Of a stretch of DNA of 64,000 nucleotides, positions 52,715 to 60,544 are shown piece by piece (position 1 is the first letter of the stretch; each line of letters opens with the position of its first letter). This DNA is from Leucobacter sp. UT-8R-CII-1-4. Lineage in GTDB: Bacteria; Actinomycetota; Actinomycetes; Actinomycetales; Microbacteriaceae. The stretch spans positions 124,001 through 188,000 of the forward strand of contig NZ_JASCRS010000002.1 in assembly GCF_030010235.1 (NCBI RefSeq), in the 5' to 3' direction. The position numbers and the translations under genes were made by a program. Under the pieces are notes generated by a model. That model did no database searches. It was given only the letters and a program-made list of their open reading frames with translations, and was not told the origin of the DNA.

Positions 52715-54157
52715 ACGGCGCAACCGGCTTTCAGACATCAAGGTGAGTGCACCAAGAATCACACAAAGCACGATCACCGCCGGAAGCGGGGCGAACCCAT
52801 AGAGCGCAAAAAGAACGGCGCCACTCAGTGCGGCGAGAACAAGCGCGTCGGCGCCCCAGAGCATTATGTTGATGCCCGCGGCGTCGCCAACCGGTGTCGG
52901 CACTGGAGCGAGTAGCCGTTCTGGCAGAGGCCCCTTGAGTGAGCCGTGCAAACGCAAAACGAGCGCCACCAACGAGATTCCCGAAGCAGCCAGCACTGCT
53001 TTCAACACTCCCACCTGCTCAGTGAGTTGCAATTGAGTGAGCGCTTGAGCGCCAGAAGCTTGATCCAGCAAGGTACTTGCAACGAGCACCCCGATAGAAC
53101 TCACCAAAAGCGCGCAACCCCCTGGCATGATCAGATGACGCAGCAGAAGACCTCTTGTGGAGAACGGCAAGAGCGGTGGCGCGCCAGCTCCCTCAGCCGC
53201 CGTGCGTAACCCACGCACCCAAGGTTGCATCGAGGCGTAGGCCAGCAATTGCGCTGCCATGCCAAGCGTCGCCGCAACACTGAGTTCTTTGGCCGAAAGC
53301 GCGACCACCGCGAGACTGGCGGCAAGAATCGTGCCCACTAGCCCCATACTGCTGCGCAAAGGCGTACGAGCGACACCCATCAGATCACGGCAAACAAACA
53401 GCCAAACGCTAGATTTTTGAGCTTTGCCAATGCGCAGCCGCCAATTTCTGCCGAGCGTCACCGGATCGCCGATTCGAGCAGAAGCACTCGCGAAATCACC
53501 GGTCAAGACAAGACTGCTCACCAGGTCAACTCGCTCGGCTTGAGCTCGCAGTTGCTGCCAGGCAATGCCACGACTGAGTTGCACGAGCAACATGAGTCCG
53601 ACACCGAGCAAGCCGATGATCAGGCCACCCAAAGCTGCAGGCCAGATCATCGGCAACACGTCAAAGCCCTGCATGAGCCGCGCTACCAGCAACGTTGAAG
53701 CGAGCAGCCAGGCCACGATGATCCCCGCAGCAAAAAACCGAAGCACTCTGCTCGAAAGCAAGCGCCAGCGCGAAAGCGGGCTAGTAAAAAGCAGGTCAAG
53801 TTCAGGCAACGAAATACGAATCGGTACGGCATACCAGGCGATCACGGGAAGCACGCAGGCCGTGACAACTGTCACCGTGACTGCTGCCCATGCCAGCAGC
53901 GGATCGCCCGGCATTGGCAACGCCTCTGCCAGCCACAGCAGCACTCCACGAACAATTGGAGCGGCCACAATAACAAAAAGCATGACTGCGAAATACACTC
54001 GACTGGCGAATTCACCGGCACTGGGAAACGTCTTGCTGTGCAGCGCTCGGCGCACATTCTTGACAGCTGCAGCCTCGGCTCGGGCGGACACAGACCGACG
54101 CTGCCGCAGCCCCTGCGGCGCCCCCTGCGGCTGCACCGGTTGTGGTGAGGGAGTCAC
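52700..54157 (-). CDS. Multi-span ABC exporter permease
   Basis: A 485-residue membrane protein with roughly ten to twelve hydrophobic segments after a cytosolic N terminus of about 55 residues (QRRSVSARAEAAAVKNVRRA). Its ATPase is encoded directly upstream and overlaps it by 4 bp. It resembles permeases of actinobacterial ABC-2-like exporters (DUF6297-like), an assignment I hold loosely. Substrate unknown. The last 15 bp overlap the stop region of mocR, convergent. Confidence 0.75.
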   Translation of the reverse strand: MTPSPQPVQPQGAPQGLRQRRSVSARAEAAAVKNVRRALHSKTFPSAGEFASRVYFAVMLFVIVAAPIVRGVLLWLAEALPMPGDPLLAWAAVTVTVVTACVLPVIAWYAVPIRISLPELDLLFTSPLSRWRLLSSRVLRFFAAGIIVAWLLASTLLVARLMQGFDVLPMIWPAALGGLIIGLLGVGLMLLVQLSRGIAWQQLRAQAERVDLVSSLVLTGDFASASARIGDPVTLGRNWRLRIGKAQKSSVWLFVCRDLMGVARTPLRSSMGLVGTILAASLAVVALSAKELSVAATLGMAAQLLAYASMQPWVRGLRTAAEGAGAPPLLPFSTRGLLLRHLIMPGGCALLVSSIGVLVASTLLDQASGAQALTQLQLTEQVGVLKAVLAASGISLVALVLRLHGSLKGPLPERLLAPVPTPVGDAAGINIMLWGADALVLAALSGAVLFALYGFAPLPAVIVLCVILGALTLMSESRLRRSRAM

Positions 54158-54798
54158 GCTGCAGTCTCGCCGATGGTGACCCGGAGCCCAGCCACCCGCT
54201 CAACCAAGTGCGCATCGTGCGAGGCAAACACGATCGAAACACCGCGATGATTTGCTGCCAGCATTGCGTTCGCAACCCGCTCGCGACGGTCTGGATCGAG
54301 CCGCTGTTCTGGTTCGTCAAGGATCAGCACGCTTGCCGGTCTCGCGAAAGTCACAGCGAGCGAAATCAATTGGCGTTGACCACTTGAAAGCTCGTTCGGA
54401 AATCGGGTCGCAAGCTCCCCGATACCAAACACCTCTAGCGAGTCGCTACCAAGCCCGGCAATCTGAGCCGGCCGCGCAGACCAAGCAGCCGCAATCACCT
54501 CAAGGTTTTCGCGAATCGTGAGATCGGGGTAAAGGGTCGGCGGATCGATCAGGGCCGCAATCTCTGCGCGCACCTCACGATGCCGCTCATTGACCGGAGC
54601 ACCATTCAGCAACACTTTGCCGGTAGTTGCCCTGATGCGCCCAGCAAGTGTGCGCAACAGCGTAGTCTTACCGGCGCCGTTGGAACCGAGCACCGCGACG
54701 CTTTCGGCTGTCGGCAAACTCAGTGACGTCGGCGGCAGCAACACGGCGTGGTCAAGGCTCACCCCGACCGCGTCAGCGCGCAGAATTTCAGCTGACAC
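54154..54798 (-). CDS. ABC exporter ATPase
   Basis: A 214-residue small ATPase: Walker A GSNGAGKTT (about 37-45), signature LSSGQRQLISLAVTFA (LSSGQ instead of LSGGQ), Walker B VLILDEPEQRLDPDRR and ASHDAHLVERV. It partners with the permease at 52700-54157 by a 4-bp overlap. It lies 3 bp downstream of the small membrane gene at 54802. The substrate is unknown. Confidence 0.88.
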   Translation of the reverse strand: MSAEILRADAVGVSLDHAVLLPPTSLSLPTAESVAVLGSNGAGKTTLLRTLAGRIRATTGKVLLNGAPVNERHREVRAEIAALIDPPTLYPDLTIRENLEVIAAAWSARPAQIAGLGSDSLEVFGIGELATRFPNELSSGQRQLISLAVTFARPASVLILDEPEQRLDPDRRERVANAMLAANHRGVSIVFASHDAHLVERVAGLRVTIGETAA

Positions 54799-54801
54799 TA
54801 G

Positions 54802-55209
54802 CTACTTCGATCGGCCGAGAGTCTTTTCGGCGGCCTTTCGCTTCAGTCGCTTGTCCACGAAGAATCGTATAAAGAGCCAGCCGCCAATGGCTGTGATCAG
54901 CCAAATAACAAGAGGCGCTGCGATCCAGGCCATGAAACTGCGCATCTCGATACCGCCCTGAAAGAGCGAAGCAATCCAGAGCGCAAGCAGCGTCGAGATG
55001 AGGCCGACTCCCCCGGTGAGTGATGCCGCATAGCGTTCGGCAAGCTTCATCACGATGGGCGAAAAGATTGCCTGTGCCAAAGTAAACACTGCAAGCGCGG
55101 TGAAAAACCCAGCCAGGTGCAGTTTGAAGTCGGCGATCGTGAAGTGTGCCACGACCAGACCGATCGCTCCAAGAACCACCTGAGAAAGAATTTGATACAC
55201 CAGTCGCAT
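54802..55209 (-). CDS. Small membrane protein, four segments
   Basis: A 135-residue protein with four hydrophobic segments (about residues 6-24, 30-52, 65-84, 92-112), then a basic tail (RFFVDKRLKRKAAEKTLGR). The layout is like actinobacterial four-segment holin-like proteins (phage holin superfamily 4), though it is probably a chromosomal housekeeping membrane protein. ATG at 55209 is preferred to the start at 55266, which adds a hydrophilic leader. It may be cotranscribed with the ABC exporter pair. Confidence 0.65.
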   Translation of the reverse strand: MRLVYQILSQVVLGAIGLVVAHFTIADFKLHLAGFFTALAVFTLAQAIFSPIVMKLAERYAASLTGGVGLISTLLALWIASLFQGGIEMRSFMAWIAAPLVIWLITAIGGWLFIRFFVDKRLKRKAAEKTLGRSK

Positions 55210-55248
55210 AGTGTCAGAGTAGCGCAGGGACGCATCCGGTGGGCGAGA

Positions 55249-55276
55249 TTGCTCCGGTGCCCTCACACCGGAGCAA
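55249..55276. terminator. Hairpin downstream of the MerR gene
   Basis: TTGCTCCGGTG (55249-55259) and CACCGGAGCAA (55266-55276) form a perfect 11-bp stem with a 6-nt loop, 13 bp after the MerR stop on the minus strand. The A-run is on the plus-strand 3' side, i.e. a T-run precedes the stem in the MerR direction, so termination of MerR is possible but not classical. Confidence 0.5.
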
Positions 55277-55289
55277 AAAACGACACAGG

Positions 55290-56039
55290 CTAGGCGGGAT
55301 TCGCAGAGATCCAGACAGTGATCGCCTCACGAATCAGCTCGGCGTTCTGCTGGCCACCGTAGGTTGCCGCAAAGCGAGCATCTGCGACGTACATCTCGGC
55401 GAGATTCGAGTAAATCTCTGCGTTCGGCAAAGAGCCACCCCACTGCTTGGCGATCCAGCGATAATGCTCGGAAACCAATGCTTGAAACTCCGCGCTTTCC
55501 GGATCAAGTCTGCGATCTGCCGCGTCACGCAGGGCCGCGTTCACATCAAGACTGTGCTCGTCTTCGGCCTTACGCTCCTCGTCGCTCATCGCAGCCCGTC
55601 GTTTTGCGCTCTGCTCCCAGGCACTATCGCCCCAACGTTCGCGAACCTCAGACTCGTACTGAGAGTTGTCAAAATTAGCAAAGATCTCTGTAATGCTCAT
55701 GGTTTGGCCCTTCGTTACCGCTTCAAGCGTTTGACGCACTGCGGTGATTTGTTGATTCATCTGAGCGCTGCGTTCTTCAAGCAGCGCTAGGTGGGCGGTC
55801 ATCGCTTCGGCGAGAGTTTGATCGTCATCGAGTACCGCCTGAATGCTTGCGAGCGGCAATTCAAGCGCTCGAAGCGAAAGGATTTGATACAGTCGCGCAA
55901 GCTCTGCCTCGCCATAAAAGCGGTAGCCGTTGTGCGCAACTCTGGCGGGCAGAAGTAGCCCGATGTGTTCGTAGTGCCGCAGTGCGCGGCTCGTGATGCC
56001 AGTGGCTTTTGCCACCTCTTTGATTGGCCATTCAGTCAT
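55290..56039 (-). CDS. MerR family regulator with TipAS domain
   Basis: A 249-residue regulator. N-terminal MerR helix-turn-helix (about 1-72): IKEVAKATGITSRALRHYEHIGLL and NGYRFYGEAELARLYQI. A coiled coil (about 75-115) links to a C-terminal TipAS-like domain (about 125-249) with EVRERWGDSAWEQSAKR and EHYRWIAKQW, followed by AEMYVADARFAATYGG. TipAS domains bind thiopeptide antibiotics or other ligands in Streptomyces TipAL; the ligand here is unknown. The upstream region has a MerR-type promoter with an embedded inverted repeat. The nearest target genes may be those encoded downstream on the same strand. Confidence 0.9.
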   Translation of the reverse strand: MTEWPIKEVAKATGITSRALRHYEHIGLLLPARVAHNGYRFYGEAELARLYQILSLRALELPLASIQAVLDDDQTLAEAMTAHLALLEERSAQMNQQITAVRQTLEAVTKGQTMSITEIFANFDNSQYESEVRERWGDSAWEQSAKRRAAMSDEERKAEDEHSLDVNAALRDAADRRLDPESAEFQALVSEHYRWIAKQWGGSLPNAEIYSNLAEMYVADARFAATYGGQQNAELIREAITVWISANPA

Positions 56040-56083
56040 CGCGCACCCTCGCGGGTTTCAGTGCATTGTGTGTCATAACAACC

Positions 56084-56115
56084 ACTCTGTCGCTTGACGT
56101 TACGGCAGAGTCAAG
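56084..56115 (-). promoter_or_regulatory. MerR/TipA-like promoter and operator
   Basis: CTTGAC-N11-GTCAAG (56093-56115) is an inverted repeat. On the minus strand it contains a -35-like TTGACT (56114-56109), then 19 bases, then CAGAGT (56089-56084) as a weak -10. A 19-bp spacer with an inverted repeat inside it is the hallmark of MerR-activated promoters. It sits 45 bp before the MerR start, suggesting autoregulation. Confidence 0.65.
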
Positions 56116-56170
56116 CGTCTTGTTTTGCAGCGATCGTTTCATTTGCGTTGGATCGCCCGGCTCTCGACGG

Positions 56171-56713
56171 CTACGCCTGAATCGGCTTCGCCAGATCCTC
56201 GATCACTTCAACGCCCGGTAACGCGGCAAGCACCGATCCGGGCAGCGAAATCTTGGCGCCCCGAATACCCGCACCAATAATGGCCGCCGCTACCCCAATG
56301 ACTCTGGAATCGACCAAAACGCGCCACTCACCAGGCAGGCCAATCGGGGTGATGCCGCCATACTCCATGCCGCTGAGCGCTGTTGCCTCGTCCATCGGCG
56401 CGAAGCTCACCTTGCGCACACCGAGCAGCTTGCGCACGGCACCGTTCACATCGGCCCGTGTCGTCGCGAGTACCACGCAGGCAGCGTATGTCACGTCATC
56501 ACCGCGCCTGCCAGCAACAACAATGCAATTCGCCGAGTCTTCAAGCCTGATGCCGTAAGCCTCGCAAAACGCGGCAGTGTCTGCGAGTGAAGCATCGATT
56601 GAGGCAACACTGATCTGCGAAGCCAGCACAGGGTCAAGTTCTGCGAGCGCACTCACAACAGGGGTCGCAAGTAACTCTGGCGAATCGATTGCGTTTCGAA
56701 GGTCGAGTGACAC
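56171..56713 (-). CDS. YbaK/EbsC family protein (aminoacyl-tRNA deacylase-like)
   Basis: A 180-residue YbaK-fold protein. Members hydrolyse mischarged Cys-tRNA(Pro) or Ala-tRNA(Pro) in trans. Residues such as NCIVVAGRRGDDVTYAACVVLATTRADVNGA and FAPMDEATALSGMEYGGITPIGLP match the family, where the conserved GGxxPxG loop is present. No ProRS editing partner is nearby. The ATG at 56713 lies 11 bp after the AI-2E gene stop on the same strand, so cotranscription is likely. Confidence 0.85.
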   Translation of the reverse strand: MSLDLRNAIDSPELLATPVVSALAELDPVLASQISVASIDASLADTAAFCEAYGIRLEDSANCIVVAGRRGDDVTYAACVVLATTRADVNGAVRKLLGVRKVSFAPMDEATALSGMEYGGITPIGLPGEWRVLVDSRVIGVAAAIIGAGIRGAKISLPGSVLAALPGVEVIEDLAKPIQA

Positions 56714-56724
56714 TGTGCTGCTTT

Positions 56725-57927
56725 CTAGTCAGATGGGTGTTTGCGCGCCCACTTTGCCGGCAGATTTGGGCCGTCCCAGACCTGGATCACGCCCCAGAGC
56801 ACTGCAGCAATCGGCACCGCGAGCACCGCGCCAAGAATGCCGGAGAGCACGGTACCGATAGTCAGCGCAAGCAGAATTACGAGCGCATGCAATTTCAGTG
56901 CTCGACCCATCAGCACCGGCTGCAAGAAGTTACCCTCAAGCTGATTCACCAGCACAACCACACCAACTACAAGCACGGCACTGAGCGGGCCGTTTGCAAC
57001 CAGAGCAACCAGCGCGCCAAGAATGCCAGCGACGGTTGCACCAACGAGTGGAATAAACGAAAGCAAGAAGACCAGCACCGCTAGCGGCAGCGCAAGCGGA
57101 ACCTGCAAAAACATCAGGCCGATACCGATACCGACCGCGTCTACGAGTGCAACGCTTGCGGTGCCGCGCACATACGAGCCGAGTGTGCCGACGACTTTGT
57201 CACCGATCCGCAGCGCACGCTCACGCTGTTCACCGTGGAATGGGCGAAGCAAGAAGCGCCAGATAACTGGCCCATCTTTCAGGAAGAAGAACAGCACGAC
57301 GATCATCAGCACGAGGCCAGTCAAGAAGCTTGCAACCGCGCCGACACCGGCGATCGCACCAGCACCAACATTTGCAGTGCTCACCCAGTCAAGCAGCTGG
57401 TCTCGCCACTCAAGCAATTGGTTTTGGTCGATCGAGAAAGGCAGGGTGTGCGTCCACTCGATGAGCTGTTCAAAGCCGCCGTGGGCTTTTTCGCTGAGTT
57501 CATCCCACTCATCGCGCACCGCCCAGGTAACAAGCCACCCGATGCCGGTGAGCAAAAGCAGAATACCGACGAGCTCGATCGCCGCTGCAAGCGCTGCGGG
57601 CACGTTCTTCGCGCGCAGCCACTTAGTGACTGGCCAGAATGTGCTCGCGAAGATCAGCGCAAGAATGATCGGAATAAAGACCGTGCTGAGCGTGCGCAGC
57701 CCCCAGACGATCGCGGCAAGGAGTACCAACACAATGAGTGTTTGTAACGCCCGGGTCGCGAGCTTGCCAATATTGTCTTGCCACAGGCCGACGGCACTTG
57801 CTTCGTTGTGTGCTGCCCGAGCAACACCAGCGGTATTCGCATTTGCCGCATTTTCGGCAGACCGCGCGGGCGCGGCAAGCTCGTGTTGCTGAGTTACCCT
57901 GCGCCGCGCGCGCTTGCCGAACCACAT
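56725..57927 (-). CDS. AI-2E family transporter
   Basis: A 400-residue membrane protein of the AI-2 exporter (TqsA/PerM, UPF0118) superfamily. About eight segments: 52-70, 72-90, 108-132, a large loop 133-195 with HTLPFSIDQNQLLEWRDQLL, 200-225, 255-285, 290-320, 325-375. Motifs include LVLMIVVLFFFLKDG and FIPLVGATVAGILGALVAL. The true substrate of most members is unknown. The gene follows thrC by 2 bp on the same strand. Confidence 0.88.
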   Translation of the reverse strand: MWFGKRARRRVTQQHELAAPARSAENAANANTAGVARAAHNEASAVGLWQDNIGKLATRALQTLIVLVLLAAIVWGLRTLSTVFIPIILALIFASTFWPVTKWLRAKNVPAALAAAIELVGILLLLTGIGWLVTWAVRDEWDELSEKAHGGFEQLIEWTHTLPFSIDQNQLLEWRDQLLDWVSTANVGAGAIAGVGAVASFLTGLVLMIVVLFFFLKDGPVIWRFLLRPFHGEQRERALRIGDKVVGTLGSYVRGTASVALVDAVGIGIGLMFLQVPLALPLAVLVFLLSFIPLVGATVAGILGALVALVANGPLSAVLVVGVVVLVNQLEGNFLQPVLMGRALKLHALVILLALTIGTVLSGILGAVLAVPIAAVLWGVIQVWDGPNLPAKWARKHPSD

Positions 57928-57929
57928 GG

Positions 57930-59357
57930 TTAGCTCACCGCACGCGCTGCCACGAATGCGCGCAACTCTGCCGCATCGTTTGGCATCTCGGTTACAAACT
58001 GTTCAAGTTCGAGCAGACCGGCGAGATGTTCTGGCAACTCGGCGGCCTTACCAATCGCTTCAACAACGATCTCAGGGAATTTCTCGGGCTTCGCGGTCTC
58101 AAGCACATACATTTGCTCGCCATCACGAATCAGCGACGACGCGACCTTCACACCGTCTGCGGTGTGCGGGTCGATCACAATGCCGGTGCGCTCGTGCACC
58201 TCGCGGATCGTGTTTACGCGATCCGCGTGAGTGCTGGTGCCACTGACCAAACCAAACTCTGCCTCGAAACGAGGCAGCTCTGCTGAAAGATCGAGTTCAC
58301 CGGACTCATCGAGCGTGCGCCAAGCCTCAGCGAGGCGATCAGCGTCGCGACCAAGCAGATCAAAAATGAACCGCTCCAGGTTCGATGCCTTCGAGATATC
58401 CATCGAAGGGCTTGAGGTGAGGTACGTGTTTGCTGCGCTGCGCGGACGGTAAATACCAGTGCGGAAGAACTCATCCAGCACATTGTTTTCGTTCGCGGCG
58501 AGCACGAGGCGATCAATCGGCAGACCCATCAGTCGGGCGTAGTGGCCCGAAAGAATATTGCCGAAGTTACCCGACGGCACAGTGAATGAAATACGGTGCT
58601 CAGCACGCCCTTCAGCATTCAACGAATCAGAAGAGCGCAACCACGCCCAGAAGTAGTACACAACCTGGGCGCTAATGCGGCCGAGGTTAATCGAGTTCAC
58701 GGTACCGAGATGGTGCTCACGCTTAAATTCAAGGTCACCGGAGAGTGCCTTCAACAGATTCTGGCAGTCATCAAAGACACCATCAATTGCGATGTTGTGA
58801 ATGTTGTCGTCGGTCAGCGAGTACATCTGCGCGCGCTGGAAATCGCTCATACGACCCTGTGGCGAGAGCATGAAAACTGAAATGCCTTCTTTGCCGCGCA
58901 ACGCGTACTCCGCGGCCGAACCGGTGTCTCCCGAGGTAGCGCCAACAATGTTGAGCACCGAGCCCTGCTTGCGTAGTGCGTACTCCATCGACTGGCCAAG
59001 GTACTGCATCGCCATATCTTTGAAAGCGAGTGTCGGTCCCTCGCTCAACCCGACGAGTGAGATGTTGTCTACCAGCGCGGTGACCGGAACAATCTCTTCG
59101 GCCACAAAATTTGCTGAACTGTAGGCAGCATTGCACATACGCTCAAGGTCGGCACCAGGAATATCGGTAGCGAAAAGACTGAGGACCTCGACTGCGAGCT
59201 CCGGGTAGGAAAGCGCCCGCCATTTTTCGATCTGCTCGAGCGAAACCGCTGGCATTGCTTCCGGCACGGCAAGGCCGCCGTCGGGCGCGAGTCCCTCAAG
59301 CAAAGCTTCGCTATACGAGATTGGCTCCATGCCGCCACGGGTCGAGATGTACTTCAA
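57930..59357 (-). CDS. thrC: Threonine synthase
   Basis: A 475-residue PLP enzyme converting O-phospho-L-homoserine to threonine. YISTRGGMEPISYSEALLEG at the N terminus, the PLP Lys in GPTLAFKDMAMQ, NIVGATSGDTGSAAEYAL (phosphate-binding loop), SPQGRMSDFQRAQM and FTVPSGNFGNILSGH are characteristic. The start is a TTG at 59357 with AAGGAG six bases upstream, which recovers the usual KYISTRG start; an upstream ATG at 59441 adds an unmatched leader. It is followed after 2 bp by the AI-2E gene. Confidence 0.95.
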   Translation of the reverse strand: MKYISTRGGMEPISYSEALLEGLAPDGGLAVPEAMPAVSLEQIEKWRALSYPELAVEVLSLFATDIPGADLERMCNAAYSSANFVAEEIVPVTALVDNISLVGLSEGPTLAFKDMAMQYLGQSMEYALRKQGSVLNIVGATSGDTGSAAEYALRGKEGISVFMLSPQGRMSDFQRAQMYSLTDDNIHNIAIDGVFDDCQNLLKALSGDLEFKREHHLGTVNSINLGRISAQVVYYFWAWLRSSDSLNAEGRAEHRISFTVPSGNFGNILSGHYARLMGLPIDRLVLAANENNVLDEFFRTGIYRPRSAANTYLTSSPSMDISKASNLERFIFDLLGRDADRLAEAWRTLDESGELDLSAELPRFEAEFGLVSGTSTHADRVNTIREVHERTGIVIDPHTADGVKVASSLIRDGEQMYVLETAKPEKFPEIVVEAIGKAAELPEHLAGLLELEQFVTEMPNDAAELRAFVAARAVS

Positions 59358-59427
59358 CGGGTGCTCCTTGTTTGATACCACTACGACTCTATCGACTTCG
59401 GTATGCCGTTGGAGCCGTGTTGCTGGG

Positions 59428-60357
59428 TCAAAGATCAGCAATCACCAACTTCTTCATTTGCAGCATTCGTTCAAAGGCACCGGGATGCTCCATCAATTCG
59501 CCCATGTTCTCAGGCACAATTTGCCAGCTCACCCCAAACTCATCGGCAAGCCAGCCGCATTGCTCGGCCTCCGGCACAGCACTCAGCCCCTCCCAAAGAT
59601 GATCTATTTCGGGCTGACCGTTGCACTGCACTTCAAGAGACACACCGCAGCTAAAACCATGGTCAACGCCAGAGCCATTGTCATTGCAGACAAACCACTG
59701 CTCGCCAAGCCGAAACTCACCAAAGGCGAGCGCCTCAGCGCTGGCCTTGCCGCTTGGCTGACCGTATGGAAAACGGTTGCCGACCGCAGTGCCGCCGGTC
59801 TCGGCGAACATCGGCGCAAAGAGCTCAACGTAGCGGTCTGCGGCCTCGGCAGCACGGTTCTGAGCGATACCATCGCACATCAGCGAAGGCATGATGAACG
59901 GCCGCGGATCCCCCGCCGGGTCGGTCAAAATGAGCTGCCAACTGACACCGAAGCGGTCCTCGACCCAGCCATAGTGAGCGCTAAATGGATACTCACCGAG
60001 CGGCATCAGCGCGCGACCACCGTCAAGCAACTTCTCCCAGAGTCGATTCAGGCTGGTTTTTGCTTGCTCGGCATCATTATCGAAAAGCAGCGGATCAAAA
60101 TTCAGCATGAACGAAATCGATGGGTTAGGTGAGAACTCGTTGCCGGCATTAATCAGAGTGAAGCGATACCCGCTAATGAGTAGACCAACGGTGAGTGCTT
60201 TCCCAGCGAGCGGCTGCTGAAAGTCGAGCAGACCCGTCTCTGGATATCTCGACTCGACCTCAAAACTGCTGTTTTCAAAAGCTGCGGCGTAGAACGCGCC
60301 AGCTTCTTCTGCGGTGCCCTGGCACCAAATATTGGGAACAATTCTCTGCTGAGACAT
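59428..60357 (-). CDS. Two-domain VOC/PhnB-like protein
   Basis: A 309-residue protein with two tandem glyoxalase/VOC-type domains of the PhnB/3-demethylubiquinone methyltransferase-like family. Domain 1, about 1-150: IVPNIWCQGTAEEAGAFYAA, LMPLGEYPFSAHYGWVEDRFG, SWQLILTDP. Domain 2, about 155-305: IMPSLMCDGIAQNRAAEAADR and LSAVPEAEQCGWLADEFGVSWQ. Function unknown; members are usually annotated as VOC family proteins. The ATG at 60357 follows GAGGAG by six bases. Confidence 0.85.
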   Translation of the reverse strand: MSQQRIVPNIWCQGTAEEAGAFYAAAFENSSFEVESRYPETGLLDFQQPLAGKALTVGLLISGYRFTLINAGNEFSPNPSISFMLNFDPLLFDNDAEQAKTSLNRLWEKLLDGGRALMPLGEYPFSAHYGWVEDRFGVSWQLILTDPAGDPRPFIMPSLMCDGIAQNRAAEAADRYVELFAPMFAETGGTAVGNRFPYGQPSGKASAEALAFGEFRLGEQWFVCNDNGSGVDHGFSCGVSLEVQCNGQPEIDHLWEGLSAVPEAEQCGWLADEFGVSWQIVPENMGELMEHPGAFERMLQMKKLVIADL

Positions 60358-60486
60358 CACCGGCTCCTCTGCGTTGCAGTGCTGATCTCAGAATAAATCC
60401 AGCATTCGAACGAATCAAGGTGTTGCGGCTGAACATTCGCTGGCCGCTGCGAGTGTTCACCGTGGTCAAAATAGACGCGCAAATGG

Positions 60487-60522
60487 CAAGAGGGCACCTG
60501 CGAATTCGCAGGCACCCTCTTG
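60487..60522 (-). terminator. Terminator downstream of pheT
   Basis: CAAGAGGG and CCTGCGAA pair with TTCGCAGG and CCCTCTTG, with a two-base internal mismatch, as two nested 8-bp arms (60487-60522). It starts 22 bp after the pheT stop on the minus strand. A short T-run (CCATTTG) follows. Confidence 0.65.
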
Positions 60523-60544
60523 TCTGAACTACAGGCTCAACACA

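Noticed and set aside
54802..55209. Prophage remnant suggested by the holin-like protein
   Set aside because: No other phage genes, integrase or attachment sites are nearby; the protein fits chromosomal small membrane proteins.
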